Assembly: GCF_036324505.1 (NCBI RefSeq)
Contig: NC_086349.1
Location: forward strand, 23,832,247-23,896,246
Source of the DNA: Eleginops maclovinus
Lineage: Eukaryota; Chordata; Actinopteri; Perciformes; Eleginopidae
Direction: 5' to 3'
DNA length: 64,000 nt
Positions within the stretch are counted from its first letter, which is position 1. Each line of letters begins with the position of its first letter. The notes under the pieces were generated by a model that saw only the letters and a list, made by a program, of their open reading frames with translations, was not told the origin of the DNA and made no database searches. Below, one piece after another: positions 10,607-23,715 of the stretch. The translations under genes were made by a program, and so were the position numbers.

Positions 10607-13600
10607 CTAAAAGACAAGACATAGTTAATATCAATCCCATCACAATGCTCCATATTCAAGAACTTCCAAATATTCTGCCCTTTGTTAGACCATTATGACT
10701 TACCTTTAGATTTCCCTTGGTGGTGAAAGCCCTGCCACAGATATTGCAGGCAAATGGCTTCTCCCCTGTATGAGTGCGCTCGTGGATCTGCAAGGCGCTG
10801 GCAGATGAGAAGTTCTTGCAGCAAACATGACAAACGTGTTGTTTGGATGATCGTCTAGGCGCGCTGGACATGGACGAGGGCATGGTGGTTCCCTGAGGCA
10901 TATGGGAGCTGAACAAACCGTGAGGGCCCAGCGGATTCTCTGAAGGAATCTTCATCTCCAGACTTGATGGCATCTTCATGAACATGTTGCCAGATACTTT
11001 AAAAGATTTTTAAAAAAGAGGGTGAATATTAGATCTAAGTGTCCAACATGACGACCTTTAAAATACTTTTCTGGTTAAATTGTTTTCTAATAAACTCACC
11101 ATATTCTCCATTTGTGTATGGTATGCCAGGTTCTTCTTTGATTGCTTTGGGGGTGAAGCTGCTGGAAGATGTGAGATCAAGCGCACCACTGGACTCAGTA
11201 CCACCTTGAGCACCGCCATCACAATCTGGTCTAGAGAAACTGCGGGCAAATTCATTGCTAGGGGCCTCAGGAGATTTGCTGCCATTTGTGTTGTTATTTA
11301 GTGGGGAAGATGAGTGATAAGACATGGCAGAATGGTCAGAAATGGCAGGACTGCGGCTGTTTTGATACTCCAGCTCTCTGGGAGGAGGTAGGGATGGTCC
11401 CTCACTCTCCGAAGCGGTGCTGCTCTGTCGTTTTAATTCAAGAGCTGAGGTGAGACTCTTCAAAACTTCGAGGCTGGAAAACAAGGTGGGGGAGTCTGAT
11501 TCTGTGGTGGTTCTTCAGTGGCGGGTGGGAGGGAATCTGAGGTGTCAATTGGCTTCTGGGAGTTCAGCTCTGGCTCATGATCCTCCAAGCTCGCTTCAAA
11601 ACCATTGATATCTGTAGAGTTCTCCTCCGAAAGAGATGACTCCATGGCTTCTGCTGCTTCATACTGGGTTTCTGGCATTGGGGTGTTGGGGATCTGCCCA
11701 CCCATGTGCATGCGGATGTGCTGCTGCAGAACCACAGCATTGGTGAACTTCTTCTGGCAGATGGGACACGAGTGTTGCATTTTAAGAGGAGAGTTAGCCC
11801 TGTGCACTCCATAATGGGCTTTGAGGTTACCCTTGGTGGAGAATGCGCGGCCACAGATTTTGCACTTGTAGGGCCTCTCGCCAGTGTGTGTGCGGTAGTG
11901 CATTTTGAGCGAGCTCTGGCAACTGAGGACTCTATGGCAGATGACACACTCGTTGGGGTCGTTGGTCCTCTTCTCCAGGCCATCCACCATCTGCTGAAGT
12001 TTTGCAGTTCCAGAGTTTTGTTCACCTACAAGGGAATTACTGTTCATATGATGCAGGGCGCCTAGCAGATCCTCTGTATCTTTCGGAAGGAGATCCACTC
12101 CAGTTTCTTGCCCAAACATACTACAGGAAATGGTTGGGGAGATGTCGCTTGTTGATGGGGAAGGTCTCTGGGAAAATGGGTCCCCTGCGTCAAATGTCTT
12201 CAATGATGGTACAGGTGACTGTTGGAAGCCAGCAGAAGGATGAGGCAACATTGGCTTAACGTCGGTCATATTTGACTCGTCCATGGGCACAGACATGCCA
12301 AAGGGAATACCACTGCTGGTGGGGATGTTGTCAAGGTGCTCGGGTACAGGATGTGGGTTCATGCCGATGTGAGGATACTTGTCTCTATGCCTCGAGAAAT
12401 GCACTTTGAGATTTCCTTTGGTTGTGAAGCGGTTGCCGCAAATGTTACACTTGAAAGGCCTCTCGCCGGTGTGAGAACGCAGGTGAATCTGGAGAGCACT
12501 GTCATTGCCAAAGGACTTTCCACAGTACTTACACTTGTGCCTGTATACAGAGTCGCCATTCTTTGATTCTGGAGGGGCGATTGGCATCTTCGGCTTCATT
12601 TTCTTAGCGGGCTCAATGCCTGCCTGGATACTGTTGAAGGCGCTTGTTAAACCCATGACACCCGGTGACTTTGGAAGTTGTCCTGGTAAACGGCTAGCCA
12701 TGTCTGGGAGGGCCTTCAAAAGGTCATTTTTAGAAGTCAAAGATTCCAGTCTTTCAGGCAGAGAGGGATGGATGCCAACCGGCAGAGTTAGTTTACCTTG
12801 CTTTATTGCCTCCATAGAAAGGCTTTGACTGCCGGTCCTTTTTCCTATCAGAGCGGCTGCAGGCCGACAACTGTTGAGAGAGATGCGCGCCAAGGGCTTT
12901 CAGAGGGTCCATTGCTGCCCCTACTGATGACTGGAGACAATTTTGAGTCATCATGGATACTTGGATTCGAATCTGTTCTGTGAGCTGGATTTGCTGTAGC
13001 TGCTGTTGCTGAAGGCAAACTAACTGTTCCAAGATCATCGGGATGACCTGTATGGCTTCCTGTGACGTGATCAGGGCTGTATTATTGGAGTAATGTTGGG
13101 AGACAGCCACTTTGGTGTCCGCCATGGTTTCAAGAGTGACATTTGTATCTTGCATTTTGAGCGAGTGGTGATAATTCATCTCAGGGCTAGGAGGCATGCC
13201 CTTCTGATCATGCGGTCCCGAGTCCTCTTCGTTCATGTTGGACTCGTCCTCTGTTCTTTCCAGCTGGTCTGTATTGGCGTTTAAGGGGGATAGGCTGCTA
13301 GATTGGCTGTCGTCCTGGTCACTCATTAGGCCGTTTGGGGACCCTTGTGAATATTCCTCAGGCACTCCATTGCCATCTCCGTTTTTCACGATGAGCACTT
13401 TCGGACTTTTTGTGCATTTTTTTTCATGCTCAAGATATTCGTTTTCATCAAAGAATTCGGCACAACACTTGGTGCAGACACTGATGTCGTCCATTCTGCA
13501 CCTTTTCCCTTCATTTCCAATCTCCTCAGTTTGATCGTCTCGAGGAATTCCTAAAATAAAAAAGGCAAAGAAAAGAGGGTACAGGATTTAAACATATGCT

Positions 13601-15852
13601 TTGAATACAGTAATGACAATATCTGATCAATACAATTAGTATAACAAGTCTAATTATGGTAAGAACAACAAATTCTCTAAAGCATTTATAAAGCTCTTAA
13701 GCTATGTTAACTTCTTGTTGCCATTGTAAACTTTCAATTTTTAATGAATTGGATTCATTTGTATTGTATGATGTTCCTTTTTTTTGGTCCACTCCTTGCA
13801 GGTCACTGCATTGGGTTGTAAAGGACTTTGAATTTGCCTACAGGGCCAGCAGAGGGCAACCCTCTACCTTTGACATATACCCTAAACAATGTCCAGGAGG
13901 ACAAAGAGCCAAAGTCATTACATTACTGTGTTTTCTGAAATACTCCACTAAGCTCTTTGCTCAAAATCAGATTATTTGCCGGTGTGGGGCAAATTGTGTT
14001 ACTACTGTAACAATTAGAGAAAGGTAAATAGTTTCTGCAATAATTCATGAATATCTATAAACTGCATTTTAAGTTATTGTTTGTAACAAAGAGTAGAAAG
14101 TAACAAACAAGTTTAGTATGCAAACATGGGTTTAAAAAAAATGGTAATCTTCTGTTGATTAGCATGAAGCAGTTTCACAGCCTGTGAAAGCCTGATGAGT
14201 GCTCCAAGTGGGCATTTTAATTTGTCTACTAACCAAGAGGCCATTTCACAACTGGGTGTATTGTTAAATGCTAATGCCTCAAAGAAAGGGGGTAGACCAC
14301 CTGTTTGCATTTGCCCAAGGAAACTGTTGGACTTGATAATTGCTCACCAGGAGGCATTGAAGCAGAGTAACACAAAAATTTGCAAACTGCATTACTGAGC
14401 TTTGAGGAAACAGTACCAGGGACTAAGGCACACATTTGTGCACTAATACAGTCACTCATCTCATAATGCAATTAACTTCCAGTGGAGAATCACACACAAT
14501 GTGCAACTTGATATATTTGACTGGTATTAAGAATAAAAATCAGACGTCGAGTATGAGGTAAAAATGAAGAGGCAACGCTCTAGCTTACCACTTGACGGCG
14601 CATGACCTGTTTCTGATCACCTATGGTGGGGTACATGACACGAGGTCAGACTAACCATTCAATGCATGGAGTGGTTCACTAGATATGAAATATTTACTCA
14701 AAAAACGCGTTTTTCGTAAATGTAGGTACATATCAAAGAGCTCAGTATCTGTCCTCCATCGTGTTAACAAACGTTCCTAATTATAAGGTGAGTTCTTACT
14801 TGTGACCACAGCTACGGGAACTTGCATATGGCAACACCAAAACGCACCCCCACCTAGTCTCCACAAAAAGGCCACTGCTCCATCCCCCACCTCTCCACAT
14901 ATGTACGAAAGGAAACAGTCATGCATTAAACTGGGGGATTTATTGCCTTTAGGTCAGCTTACTCCAGAGTCACATTTCATACAGTGTTTTAGGCAGCTTT
15001 GTTTAAAACCTCAATATCGACACACGCTTGCAAACAAATCCGACCAAATTCTGATTATCCAAATATCAATGTAGTTACATTACATTCAGCGACGTACTCA
15101 GTAAAGATGAAATATAAGTTACAGCACAAACCATTTTAACAATGCCACCTTAAATTCAGTCAAAGAGCGTTCAATGCATACGCACTAATGTTTACCACCC
15201 GCTAAAAGCGAAGTTTCATGACAAATGAGGCCAAATGTAGAATATCAGAATTATATGAAAGGAACATGATAGGCCTACACAAACACATCGTAAGCATTCA
15301 TTCTTTGCCACTCTACTAACGTCAATGTTCAATATATCAATAAATCAACAGTACGCAATACACGTTTCTATGAAGCCAAACAAAGTTCAAAACCATCTAA
15401 ACTACAACTCGAAAGTTTCGGTTTAGGAATAAATTGGAAAGTAGTTTAACATTCAAACATTTTTTTACTTTTTTTAAAGCTCAATATATCGTCTTTCTGT
15501 GAACAAAGTGAACCGAATTTCAATATAGTCGCTAACCCTCCTCGCGGGACACCTGTATTGTGTTAAAAAAATCATTTCTGAATTTGGTCAAGTGACCGAG
15601 GCTCAGTTTTTTTACTTCTGGTCAATTCAAACAGACAGCAACAGGTCAAAGTGCGAGGAGAACGATGTGAAATGCAGCCCCAAACTTTTGAGATAAAATG
15701 TCGATAGTTTTGCAACATGGCATGGCGGAGCTGTATGTTAAGTTTTCGGGAAACAAACTCCCTCATATGTTGTGCGCAAACTTACCATTCTCTAACGCAC
15801 CCGGCTCGTCGGAGTTGATGTGCTGCGGTTTGGCTTGCTTGCGCCTCGACAT
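10172..15852 (-). CDS. sall4: sall4: spalt-like zinc-finger transcription factor
   Basis: Nuclear C2H2 transcription factor controlling pluripotency and limb/fin, heart and germ-cell development. Coding exons are 15852-15786, 13550-11100, 10996-10704 and 10606-10172; the total is 3246 nt, or 1081 residues. Features: N-terminal [12 protein letters not shown], the known NuRD-recruiting motif of spalt proteins; C2HC finger (about 48-68); Gln-rich dimerisation motif [19 protein letters not shown] (about 202-220); finger pair (362-410); triplet (557-637); pair (895-943, split by intron 3); C-terminal end [11 protein letters not shown]. Human SALL4 is 1053 residues (from memory) and has the same finger layout; a single C-terminal pair points to SALL4 rather than SALL1/3. 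Oddity: exon 2 has one extra base near 12861 and one missing base in the run 11488-11492. Read literally, the protein would stop at about residue 274. Confidence 0.95.
10704..10996 (-). CDS. sall4: sall4 coding exon 3
   Basis: The acceptor is AAATCTTTTAAAG before 10996 and the donor is GTAAGT after 10704. The exon encodes [20 protein letters not shown] and most of the partner finger [15 protein letters not shown], which is split after the lysine. This is the C-terminal finger pair. Confidence 0.93.
11100..13550 (-). CDS. sall4: sall4 coding exon 2 (large), with two frame breaks
   Basis: The acceptor is TTTTATTTTAG before 13550 and the donor is GTGAGT after 11100. Frame 1 runs from the exon start through the C2HC finger and Gln-rich motif to LSQQLSA. 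From 12860 the conserved protein continues in another frame ([20 protein letters not shown]) through five C2H2 fingers. From about 11487 it returns to frame 1 ([20 protein letters not shown]). One extra base (T on the minus strand at 12861) and one missing base in the C run 11488-11492 explain both shifts. The net length stays a multiple of three, so the later exon phases still match. Confidence 0.93.
13551..15785 (-). other. sall4: sall4 intron 1
   Basis: 2235 bp between GTAAG and TTTTAG. No exon or intact repeat was recognised in it. First introns of developmental regulators often hold enhancers, but nothing here can be shown directly. Confidence 0.7.
15786..15852 (-). CDS. sall4: sall4 coding exon 1
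   Basis: The ATG at 15852-15850 encodes [20 protein letters not shown] plus EN, then donor GTAAG after 15786. It ends in phase 1. The spalt N-terminal repression (NuRD) motif fixes this start. Confidence 0.95.
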
Positions 15853-16130
15853 GATGCAACCATCAGGAGTAAAGAGTTGGCAACAATATTTCCTCTCCTT
15901 CTACAAATTTCTTCTGCTTGGCAAATTAGTCCCCCTCAAGTAGAAATGCGCATGTCACCGTAATTATTATTATCAATAATGCATTGCGATTCATCACGGT
16001 CCTCTGACAGCTGATTGGCTCCAGTCCAAGTGCTCACACATTATTCAAATGTGCTCCCTATTGATGAGCGGAGCGCAGAGCCTGGAGGGGGCGGGTGGAG
16101 CTCTGCGAGTGGACGGGCTGCGGGATGGAG
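15853..16130 (-). promoter_or_regulatory. sall4: probable sall4 5'UTR and promoter
   Basis: A CCAAT box on the minus strand (AGCCAATCAG, 16011-16020) and a GC box (GGGGGCGGG, 16087-16095) lie about 160-245 bp upstream of the ATG, in a locally GC-rich patch. No TATA box was seen. Inferred from motif and position. Confidence 0.45.
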
Positions 16131-19100
16131 GCAGGGTTAATAACACCCAACTCATCGCTCTCTCCCTTGTTCCTGAAAAAAATATATATTGTCACCAACA
16201 CACTCAAGCGACAGTACAACATGATCTGTGGCACATTTAAACCAAAACACTGACATTATGAAAGTACACAGTAAATGTAAACTTACGTGGGTATTTTTAC
16301 CAGTTATTTTTAATGTATTTCCCAAATTCATACATGATTTCGTCTTGAATGGGTGTTGTGTTTCTCTTTTCATGCCCACAATTTACTTTAATACCCCTAC
16401 AGCTTCAGAGGGTTTGTTTGCCATGTAGGTTTGCACATACAAGGATTGTCTTGGTGATAGGTCAACAGTCAAACAGTAAAACAGCACAATGTAAAAAATA
16501 CAACAAAATATGAAACAAGACTGCCATCTGTTTTATGAAAACATAGAAAAATATGTTCAAATATATAATTTAGTGAAAGGAAACTGTATGACCTGCAAAT
16601 GTGTTGCATTTTTGGTACAGAAAAATCACATTATATTCATCTTATCATCCTTCTGAATATGGCATCACCTTATGCTCTTATAATATTCCTTGGATCATTT
16701 ACAGATTTCCAAATAAAGTCAAAGAGTTCGAGCAAAGTTAGAGGAATGTGAAGCAAAGGAGGTTAAATACACATCAGCTCTGTTTGCATAACTTCTTTTA
16801 GATTGATATAAGTATTTATGATGTACGTTTATAGAAAATGTCACATAAAGTAGCCAACTATGATAAAAATATGACATAAGGTGTGTTATTGGTTCATGGA
16901 GGTTGTTTATGTGAAAGAACGTTGTAATTTACAACTATGCAAAGTAACTTGTGCCGCAGCCACGAAATGTATCCTTTGGCTGTTATTCAGGTTAATGCAA
17001 ATGATTATAAGCCATATCTCTGGTGGTTTAGTGCATTTTTTACATTTAAATCATAAATGTTCCTTTTCATGAAGCTGTTTGTCACACACCTTGTCAATGT
17101 GCTGAGTGAACTGCTCTAAATCATACGTCTATGTCAGAAAAAATGACAAACAACCGCAATTTTCAAATGTTTTGTGGCTGCTGTAGGTCAAAAATGTAAA
17201 ACAGTTGTGTAATGAAGTAAGGAATATGCTGTTTTACCATTCAAACATTCAACTAAGTTCACCACACGTCATTAAAGATCATTTGTGGGGAACACTTTAA
17301 TCATAATAACAGAAGGGGTTTAGGTATAATGGAACAAATGAATACATCATCAGCTAATCAACTAATCAGCATAACATGTTCTGATAACACTAAAATCTCA
17401 TGACGATTTCTCTTCAAATCTGAGAGGGTAAAGATCCCGACATGTGTGGTGATAACACCGGTTGATTTGGCTTTACTAAACAATCCCAGACCCCTACTTT
17501 AATTGTATGGATGTTCAGAGCATGAGGATGTGAAGTCTGCCGGTACAGGACATACAACCTTCCACACTCTTACTACAATCTCAGATTACCGTATGCAGGC
17601 AGTCATTTATTTTTAGAATGTTACAGAGACGACATGCCAGGCTGTGTGGAAACGCTGCTGTACGCTCACCGAGGGGTCATCTGAGATCATCGCAGGGTGG
17701 GAAAATGTATTTTGGATTCAAATTTAGTATTCATGAGGAGTAGCCGTAAAAGAAAGGGCAGAGACATAAACAAGAAGGATATCAGAAACACCTCCTGGCT
17801 TTCAGAGAGGAAACAATGCAAAGGAAACTTCGCACATTAGCGCAGAAAAAAGAGCGTAAAGGGAAACAAACATTGTGGACGAATAGAAAGATTTAGCTCA
17901 GCAAAAATGCTAAAAGAAGTATTAAGCCATGCATGCATGCACAGCACAATTCAAGTGCTTTTCTGAAGTGTAACCTTTAAAGTTTTTGGAAATAAAATGT
18001 AGAAAAAATAAAAAGGGAAAATACTTACGATATATGAATTATGTGAAATGTGGTTTGTTGCTGAGTTTTCCCATACACACAGCTAGCTTACAGTGGTGTA
18101 CATATTAAAACATAAACACAAGTAGGATGTAACATTAGAGCAAACAAAATAAATGAAAGCATTGAACACAACACTAAAAAAAGGGTGAATAATAAAGGCA
18201 TCAGTTTTCACTTAATTTTTGTACTTAATACATTCTGTTAAAGGCAACACATTGATCAAATACAAGAAAGGACACATAAAGTAACCAAGAATGAGAATTT
18301 TAAGCAGTCAAAAAGGTTATTTTTACTCCTATGGTTTAAGAGACCTTAGACAAGTGCGTGATTTAAAAGAAGAGTCATATTTAACTCTTCATCATACATG
18401 ATATTGACCTTTTATCAAATCATTGCAGTGTTAAACTACATCTGTTACATAATGCCACAGCTGATAAGTGTGAGACAAAGACAAGCCAATATATTCAGAT
18501 AAACAAATGCCCTCTAAGAGAGTGGGCTGAAGGTGAAAAAGAGAGGGAGTGCTGTCTAGACGCTTTATTGCCCCAATAAGAAGCAACGCTTGAATACGCT
18601 GCGTTCAATCTAAACAACCCAAACTGTGTGCAGCTGTAAAACCGCAGTTGTGGGAAGCGGAGTACTATATCATCCACATGGCATAAACGTTTTTTGAAAA
18701 ATACACCTATATCGTTGTGCATCTTTAAAAATAGAGAGTGATGTGTAAGAAACATTCATTGAAAATCCCAAAAGCTGTTCATCTTGGCACCCACAGCAAA
18801 CACGGACATAAAATCCATCTTGATGCTTTGTAGCTTTTCTGTAAGAAAAAGAAAAGGCAATAACACATGAAGACGGATAAGCCTTTCAGAGTTTCCTCTC
18901 TCTCCTGTTAAAGTGATAACTGTTGTGAGCTGCTGAGGTCAATTGTGGGGATTTTGTACTGGTCAATGCCAACAATAACTGCTGTATGTTGCAGTGAGCA
19001 CAGAATTCATTACATACATCCCATCCTTGACCTATTTTCTATATCCTTACTGGAGTTTACAACGGAGAACGCCGCGAGATGGAGGGATGTCAAGTTTTCT

Positions 19101-19547
19101 CACGTGTGTCATTTGCAGAGCTTTACGATGACCTTGCAGTGAGCAAACAATAACAGCCTCAACACTTGCTGAGGCACTGTGAATTGAACATGTGTTTTTT
19201 AGGACTCAGTAAAACATGAAAGGCACAGGCCAAACTTGAGCTGTTTCACATCAGTGTGAAAATTAGTACTACGGTCCAAACTAGCCACATTTTTAATGAA
19301 AAGAGCCTGCTTTACTTCTCAGTGCATCTGTTTGAGAAGGCAGTCAACTAACTAGATTTTGTCTGGAATTTGCTTAATCTTAAGATACAATAAAATAACT
19401 TAAAGCCGCCCTTCACTTGTTTTCTTTGCTTATTTTTGGATGAGAGACCCTCATTGTGCACAACTCTGCGTTTCAGTTCTAGTTTTCTAGATACTGTAAA
19501 GCTGTTTTCACAATATCTGTGCGGGGACTATAAATAACGCTTCCCTC
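16131..19547. other. gene-free region upstream of sall4
   Basis: 3.4 kb without a recognisable exon. The part around 17.45-17.83 kb is less AT-rich and non-repetitive, so it could be regulatory, but nothing in the sequence alone proves that. Confidence 0.4.
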
Positions 19548-20504
19548 AAAGGGGCCCTACTCTGCTCATTTTCAGGTTTCATATTTGCATTTTGTTCCTC
19601 TCCTGTGACATGTCTCCATGCTTTAATGTTCAGAAAGCTCTTTATGTTTCTCATACTGCCTGTGCTGCAGCACCTCTTTTCACCCTCTGTCTGAAACCAG
19701 AGCCCAGTCTGCTCTGATTGGTTAACTGGCCAGCTCTGTTGTGTGGTCAACCGCTTTGAGATGTCCCGCCCCCTTAGCCTATCACGTACAATGTACATGT
19801 AAAGCGCTCTCCAATAGAAGCGCAAGTGTAACATAATGATGTCACTATGGAACCAGAAGTAAACAAAGGAGTCCGACAGCGGGGACTATTGTAAGTGACG
19901 TAACAAAGTTGCCTCATTTAACGTATAGTTCATTTCATAATTAAGTCTAATAAATAAATCCTTTATTTCATGCTACATCAAAGTAGTTGAAGTGTAGCAT
20001 GGTTTAGAAGGCAGTTTGTGTTCTGTTTGCCAGTGCGTCGTTTCTGAGTTTCTGTGGTTTGGTGTCTGATGTTTGCTCTTTGTGTGTTGGTACTGCCTTT
20101 TACGTGACGTACTGCGAAGCATAACGTGGGCAGACGCCGTTATCAAAGCTGCTGCAGTATCGTTGTAAGGTATCAGCAGAAGAAGACATTTTAGGAATCT
20201 CCTTTCATGACAAGCGGCCTACAAGGTATCGTTTATGTGTGCGCCATGTCTTATTTTCTTGTTTATATTATATATATATATATGTATGTATGTATTTTGT
20301 TTGTAACTATAGTTCTCACGGCGTAACGGAGGAGGGAGGCTGAAGTATTAAGGCCAAGAATAAACACCCAGTTTCAAAGAACCGACCTGTGTCTGCGTGG
20401 TGAAAGGAGAGAAACTTCCTATGGAGGGAACATAGGGATGTTAGCCTTTGCAGACCATTGACATGCACAAAACCTATAGGAAAGGAACGTAATAGGGCCC
20501 CTTT
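19548..20504 (+). mobile_element. MITE-like non-autonomous DNA element, copy 1
   Basis: Terminal inverted repeats AAAGGGGCCCTA (19548-19559) and TAGGGCCCCTTT (20493-20504) are perfect over 12 bp. There is no transposase frame inside. Internal sequence (catactgcctgtgctgcagc, accagagcccagtctgctct, gagatgtcccgccc) recurs inverted at 21.8-22.3 kb, which shows a repeat family. The target-site duplication is unclear. Confidence 0.75.
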
Positions 20505-21821
20505 AAATCTGACAGCCATGTAAATGCATATTTTTGGGGATTTCATAACGATCTCGAGAGCCAATCATGGTCCAATATCCAACAAAGTGGTAAATGGAAA
20601 CGTTAAACACACACATCTTATGTCCAGCGTATGAATATAACTGATTTGCATTCTTGTGCCTCAATGAAAGGAATAGATGTTTCTACGTAGACTTTCTCTC
20701 TGGTGAAGTAACCAAAGCAGACATTAAACCGTCTTAAAATCTAAGTTCCTTTATTGTCTTCAAGCATTGGAGGAAACACAAATACTATGACTCTAATAGT
20801 TAACAACCATTGGTCCAAAGTGTACTGGGAAACACTCCTTTTAATAGCATTTCATTGTAAAACTCCTCTCCTTGCATTGAATCACACACATTTGACAAAT
20901 GATTACAGATAATGAAGTGCCTTTTGGAGAAACACAATGAAAGAGGGCATTTTCCCCTGAAAGGACCTGAAAACACAGCCCGGCGGTTCAGATGTGTGCT
21001 CTCTAACAAATAGTCTTTTAATGGTTGACCGGTTTCTTGCTCACTGACACCAGGATTTCTTCAGGAGTGTATTTCCTATATCCTGTTTTATTATTTTATC
21101 CTCTGTTGGTTTTTCTTCAGGTGCCCCTTAAAACATTTCCTCCCTTGTAGTCATAAATAACGTCATTAAACTCACACAAAGGACAAAGGGAAAAGTTAGT
21201 TTTTTCATGCAAGACTTGATTCCCATGGAAAGGGTAAGTAATGCTGAGAATGGACGAGCACAAATGAGAACAGTCCCGGTGACCTTTTGTTGTCTCTTAC
21301 ACTACCTAAGGTCCTGTGTGGGGTCTTTTTTCCACTCACATTAATCATATCATGACTTACACTTTGCTACACGATCCATTAACCTTTTTCTACGAGAGCA
21401 CTTTTAAGAGTATGCAGTTATTTTTCCTGCTGCTCTTTGTTCTCATCCCCCCAACATGGCATAATCCAGCAAAACCAAGTCTCACAGCAATCACTACAGC
21501 GTCAGACTGTTTTCATTATCGATCAGTAAACACCCTTTCAAATGTCCTCCTTTTCATGAACACATGTATTTAGTTCTTTTGTTGGGTAACATCAGCCTAG
21601 AAAAGAACCTGAGGGCATTGGGGTTAAAGGTATTGCATGTTTGTCTGCTGTACCAATATTGTTTTTTTCCCTCACTGAATGGAGCTGTTTTGAAAAGCAT
21701 CACCCATATGAGTCATACAGCAGGCCACATATATACTGGTCAACTGACCATGTGTTGATATGTCAACATACTGTGGCATTTATATATATATTTTAATGTA
21801 TAGCTTTACGGCAGAACACTC

Positions 21822-22305
21822 TGAGTTTAAAGAGGCGCCATTATGTTTTTTCCTGTAGTGTCTTTTATACGTTTTTGTGCATGTAAATGGTCTGCAAAGG
21901 CTAAAATCACACAGCTAATACAGAGGTAGTTCCTCTCGCACACACCCCCCCCCCCACCCCCACCATGCCTGAAATGCCTCGATTGGACTCCTCTGTTTAC
22001 TTCAGTAACATAGTGACATCACTACGTTACACAAATTCTATTGACTACGTTACATGTTACTTGCTAGACTAGCGCTCCAACAGATTGTACACGATAGGCT
22101 AAGGGGCGGGACATCTCTAAGCGGTTGACCAATCACAACAGAGCCAGCCAGCTAGCCAATCAGAGCAGACTGGGCTCTGGTTTTGGACACAGAGGGTGAA
22201 AAGAGGTGCTGCAACACAGGCAGTATGAGAAAAATAAAGAGCTTTCTGTACATTAAAGTATATAAACATGTCAGTAGAGCCAGAAAATACAAATATGACC
22301 CTTAA
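21822..22305 (-). mobile_element. MITE-like element, copy 2 (inverted, shorter)
   Basis: This stretch is the reverse complement of parts of the element at 19548-20504: 'gggcgggacatctctaagcgg', 'gagcagactgggctctggtt', 'ttgtgcatgtaaatggtctgc'. Its ends (tttaaagaggcgccattatg and atgacccttaaac) are eroded versions of the same terminal repeats. It is about half the length of copy 1 and lacks much of the middle. The two copies face each other 1.3 kb apart. Confidence 0.7.
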
Positions 22306-22830
22306 ACTTTTCACTTAAATAAAAATTTAAAAAATAAGAAAATCTTTTTTTTTGCAGAAAAATCCGATCCAAGACATTTGATTATTCAAAGAGTTTTTAT
22401 GTCTTCAAAATTGTCTTGAGAGGATGTTTGCATATAAATGTGACTGCAACAGCATATCACTAAACACAAAGTCAACTTCAACCGGTCCATTTGCACGTGA
22501 ATGCGAGAGTTCACCCAGAGATGGTTGTAACACCTGGGTGATACAGGAAGTATAAATGGCTCTGTCCTTAAACCAGATCTGTGTCCTCAAAGATAACAAG
22601 ATGACTGCTTATTTGTCTCCCACTGTTGACCGGGAGGGTGGGGCTGGAGGAAATTATGTGTCACAGCATTCCACAAACAACTTGCTCATGAATCCTAAAA
22701 ATGCTTTAGGATTATTGCTCTTCCCACCTTTTCCTAGCATTTCCTCGTAACCGGTGACAGGATAAAAGAGAGCCAATGTGTTCTTTTTAAGGTCCTCGTT
22801 TATAGGGATGTTAACGGTCTAATATCCTGA

Positions 22831-22837
22831 GTGTGTA

Positions 22838-22895
<58 letters not shown>
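22831..22895 (+). repeat. (GT)n microsatellite
   Basis: GT dinucleotide run with GTAT interruptions at the edges. Confidence 0.95.
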
Positions 22896-23199
22896 GTGCA
22901 AGGGAGGGCGGGTGAGGGGAGAGAGCGGTGGCCCACACATGGCTGTAATTTAATGGAGAATTGCCCAGTGGTTCCTGTGCAGAGGTAAACACAGCAATAG
23001 TCAGGCTTTTGTTATTGCATGACTATGACAAGCACCTCCATCAATAAACAATAGAGTGTTAGGGGGCAACAAGGACTCACTGTATGAAGAGAACCCCGCT
23101 GTGTCCACTTCTCCCTTTCTCCTCAGCGAAGGAGCGTACGATGAATCAGTTAAATAACGAGCCTGGAGAGAGGAACAGAGGGAAAGTGAAGCAGTACAG

Positions 23200-23715
23200 T
23201 GGTGGTTCAAGTATTCATATCTTTTACTTAAGTAAAATGCTAATACAACCTTGTGAAAAAATACTGCATTGCAAATAAAAGTCCAGCATTAAGAATGGTC
23301 CTTAATTAAAGGAGTAGAAGGAATCATTGCAGAACCCTAAAATGTATTTGAATTAAAAAAGGAAAACCAGCAACTCTTCACATTTGAGAAGCTGGAACTT
23401 CAAAATATTTCCCCTTAACAAAAACGTAAAAACGGAAACAACTCGCTCAATAAATGTTCTGTCAACCCGGTCATTGTTAAAGAAAGTTAAATATAATGCT
23501 GGACAGTTTAAGCTACAAAAAACCTCATATTTTTACAAGTTGTTTCCATGTGTTGTGTCTAAAAATCTGGATTCTGAAGTCAATCTGTAATATAAATATA
23601 GTGAGGTAAGAATCACAATATGTTCCTTTAATTAAAAGTTAAAGTATGAAGTGGCAAAGAAAGTAAAACACAAGTACCTGAAATGTGCACTTAAGTAGAA
23701 GTTGGAGAAACCCAG
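23200..23715. repeat. dispersed repeat of the AAGTAC family
   Basis: Begins cagtggtggttcaagtattc and contains 'cttttacttaagtaaaat', with 'caagtacctg...cttaagtagaag' at the other end. This resembles the very common teleost repeat that begins CAGTGGTGGAAGAAGTACTC (recognised from memory). Similar stretches occur at 26.55-26.88, 40.06-41.05, 45.48-46.03 and 46.96-47.10 kb. Confidence 0.5.

Noticed and set aside
11706..12065. 119-codon plus-strand open frame and neighbouring antisense frames over 10.2-13.5 kb
   Set aside because: Shadows of sall4 exon 2 and exon 4 on the opposite strand; no independent features.
12793..12893. Programmed frameshifting in sall4
   Set aside because: No slippery heptamer plus structure was seen at 12861, spalt genes are not known to use frameshifting, and a second opposite shift 1.37 kb away would also be needed.
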